This document shows, one piece after another, positions 61,796 through 64,000 of a stretch of DNA of 64,000 nucleotides (within the stretch, counting starts at the first letter, position 1; the number at the start of each line of letters is the position of its first letter). Both the position numbers and the translations under genes were made by a program. The stretch is from NCBI RefSeq assembly GCF_018446385.1, contig NC_056002.1, positions 34,210,063 to 34,274,062 of the forward strand, given 5' to 3'. Below the pieces are notes generated by a model. The model was not told the origin of the DNA. It worked only from the letters and a program-made list of their open reading frames with translations, and did no database searches. The stretch is from Zingiber officinale. Its lineage: Eukaryota > Streptophyta > Magnoliopsida > Zingiberales > Zingiberaceae.

Positions 61796-64000
61796 TTTCA
61801 TTCTTTTAAGGGTCTTTTCTAATTTATCAAGTCTTGACCTCGAGACTTGATTTTCTCTCCTTAAATCCTTAACTTTGGACTTTTATTGATTTTCTTGGGC
61901 ATTTTTATTTTTAGGCGCATTCCCAAAATCCTTATATTTTTTACCCAAATTGTTATTTACCTTCCTAGCCTTAGGTGAGGTAGGCTTAGCATGAAATGAT
62001 TTATAATTAACCCTAGGGTTTTCATAGTTTTTATTTTCATGATAGATAGCATTGAAATGATCAAATTTAGATATCGTATGCTCTTTATCATGCCACAAAG
62101 AAATACCATTAACTAATGTACCTTAGTGTTATTCTTGAAAACTCCCCCTCGACTTGAGCTTTCTCCTTTCTTCTTGGTCGAATCTCTTCCCTTGGACATT
62201 GGTTCCGGTAATATTTCTTTTGATTGTAAGAAAAATACACAATATGATTCTTGCCTTTGTGTACCACGACGCCGACCTTCATTGGCTTCTCTTTGCCCTT
62301 TGGTGCCACTTGACCCTTCTTCTTGGCCAACTTTTGGACACTTGCTCTTATAGTGTCCTCTTTCTCCACACTCAAAATAAATTATATGTTTTTTATCCTT
62401 ATAAATTGAAATTGTTATACCTTCATAAATTTTACTTGTAGAGGTGAAACTTTCTTCTTTCTCATTAATTATGGATAATGAAACTTCTTCTTGTTCCATG
62501 ATATGTCCCCTTCAATCCATAAGGTGGATGCTTCCTCAATTTCTTCTTCGGATGTTGAATATCTCTCAACTCTCAAATCCTCTTCCTCTTAATCCAATGA
62601 ATCTCCCTCTTTAGATTTTTCTAGATTTAGTAATATAGAGGGATTTTCATGGAACTTGACCAACTTGCTCCAAAACTCGTTTGCACTCTTATAATCCCCT
62701 ATATTGCATAAGACATTGTTAAACAACAAATTAACTAAAATTGTTGTTATCTTATCATTTGCCTCAAATTTTTTAGTTGCTCCTCAGTCCATTTGCTTCT
62801 TTTGAAGAGCTTCCCTTTGCAATCCATTGGAGCTTGAAACTCCTACATTATAGTAAACCATTACTTTATCTCCATCATAAAAAAATGTTCAACCTTTGAT
62901 TTCCAAAGGTCGAAGCTTCCAATTCCGAATGATGGAGGTGCTCAAATATCATATCTGAATCCATCTCCAAACTCCATTTTTGAATTTGAGCTCTTTTGAT
63001 GATAATTTCTTGACTTTGAAATTAGAGTTTCAAGCTTCAATGTTTTCTTCTTCCTCTAGCTCATTACTCTCTCAGCGATTGGTCTAATGAAATGTGACCT
63101 CTCTTTGATACCGCTTGTTAGGACACTCCGGCGAGTTAGAGGGGTGATTAACTCTAATAACTTCGTTGATGATTTGTTGCAACGGAAACTTGAACCAAAT
63201 GCTAACAACCTTGATTTTACTTGGTATCCACCTCCTTGAGATGACTAATCCAAGGGTCCACTCTCCTCACTAATAGTACACTATGAAATCCTCCTTCTAT
63301 GAGGTAGAGAATCCTCGTACAAACTCCAACACGAGAATACATGAGAAATACAACAAAAAATACAACAAGAACAAGAAAATGAATACTACAATGAGAAACC
63401 TTTACTCTTGATCTCTTGTTGTTATGGATCTCCTCTTGATGCTTGGAAATGCAGCAGCACTTTGCTCCAAGAACTTTCAAGAACTGATGGAAAGAATCGG
63501 AGAAGAAGTCTTGCATTTGAATTTTCATCGTTGCCTTTATATCTCACGGATTAGGGCTCTCAGTCGATTGGCCTTACCCCCAATCGATTGTCACGTCAGA
63601 TTCGAGTGCATCTAGCCGTCCAAGCCTCACAATGACTCTTTTATTTGTCACTTAATTGATTAGTAAATTGATTACGAGCCTTCTTAATCGATCACTCAAT
63701 CGATTACGAAGCCTTCTGTTCACTCGCGAGCTTCTCCCAATTGATTACCCAATCGATCAAGCAGCTTCAATCGATCACCTGATCGATTCAGAAGCTCTCT
63801 GTTCGCTTGTAACCAAGCTTAATCGATTAGTTAATCGATTAAGCCTCTCGTGATATCCTCAATCGATTAGAATTCTTCCCAATAGGTTCAGCACAATGCA
63901 ATGCACTATGCTTCATGAAAAAATAGCTTCCAATCGATCACTTGATCGATTGAGTTCAGGATGAATCAATCACATGATTGATTCTCCATGTACTTCACGA
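61796..64000 (-). mobile_element. E14: copia element, gag and partial 5' LTR, runs off the window
   Basis: The 5' LTR begins at 63116 (plus TGTTAGGACACTCCGGC) and continues past the window end. The primer site in minus sense is TATCAAAGAG-like (63101-63111). The LTR resembles E3's (shared CTTGGTATCCACCTCCT near 63220) and carries CAATCGATTA...ATCGATTG palindromes from 63650 on. The interior has gag only before the junction with E8 at about 61795; no 3' LTR is seen. Confidence 0.75.
61800..62990 (-). pseudogene. E14 gag, broken
   Basis: Contains zinc knuckles FECGERGHYKSKCPK (first Cys replaced by Phe/Tyr context) and YFSYNQKKYYRNQCPREE (Cys and His lost), then a basic region and a coiled coil ENQVSRSRLDKLEKTLKRMK ending near 61800. 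Upstream capsid-type sequence to about 62980 carries stops. The order matches E1 and E5 gag. Confidence 0.75.

Noticed and set aside
1..64000. tRNA or rRNA genes
   Set aside because: Only primer-binding-site matches to tRNA 3' ends and one SINE with tRNA-like promoter boxes were seen; no cloverleaf gene was found by eye.

Overview
This is nuclear DNA of a flowering plant. LTR retrotransposons, a CACTA transposon, a TRIM, MITEs, a SINE and plant gene fragments fill it, and I see no intact single-copy gene. A GC-rich PR-1 gene copy inside AT-rich DNA and the many Sirevirus-like copia elements suggest a monocot with a large genome. Naming a genus would be a guess.

Layout. 1-4.7 kb: AT-rich DNA with two broken pieces of a pathogenesis-related PR-1 gene (minus strand) and a 210-bp fold-back element. 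From about 5.3 to 44.8 kb, one old, decayed Ty1/copia element on the minus strand (called E2 here) has been cut into five pieces by later insertions. Its integrase lies at 44.8-44.4 kb, the integrase-RT linker at 31.5-31.0 kb, RT at 14.1-13.3 kb, the end of RT at 13.0-12.8 kb and RNase H at 5.8-5.3 kb. The insertions are: E1, a young gag-only copia element (5797-12779, TSD agaat); a hAT-type MITE (13003-13322); E3, a Sirevirus (14116-31007, TSD aggac) that itself carries a 6.5-kb CACTA transposon (18231-24773, TSD acc); a gag-only copia element E5 (31468-43746) holding an Athila-like gag-only element E6 (32614-40207, TSD taacc); and a 615-bp TRIM (43749-44363).

44.8-61.8 kb: a plus-strand copia 5' LTR (E8) is invaded by E9 (45491-59924, TSD cctcc). 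E9's LTR is invaded by E10 (45732-56994), whose LTR holds E11 (49215-56560), a copia element with 2.67-kb LTRs and most of pol deleted. A solo LTR (60158-61393, TSD ctagg) carrying a tRNA-type SINE (19-bp TSD) lies in the last part of the E8 LTR. From about 61.8 kb to the window end is a minus-strand copia gag and 5' LTR (E14), cut by the window edge.

The most interesting object is the CACTA element. It has near-perfect 30-bp terminal inverted repeats but no transposase that I can recognise, and it holds pieces of what look like five unrelated host genes: a dipeptidyl-peptidase-IV-like protease, a chloroplast cyclophilin-like protein, SNF7/VPS32, Aurora kinase and a TTG1/LWD-type WD40 protein. 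Several pieces keep intact splice sites. The second theme is that most retroelements here are gag-only (E1, E5, E6, E9, E10) while only E3 has a recognisable full pol. The third is that nearly every LTR family carries its own array of short palindromes upstream of the promoter.

Nothing here was checked by database search. Family names rest on motifs I recognise in the translations, and boundaries rest on reading the repeat ends and target-site duplications by eye.
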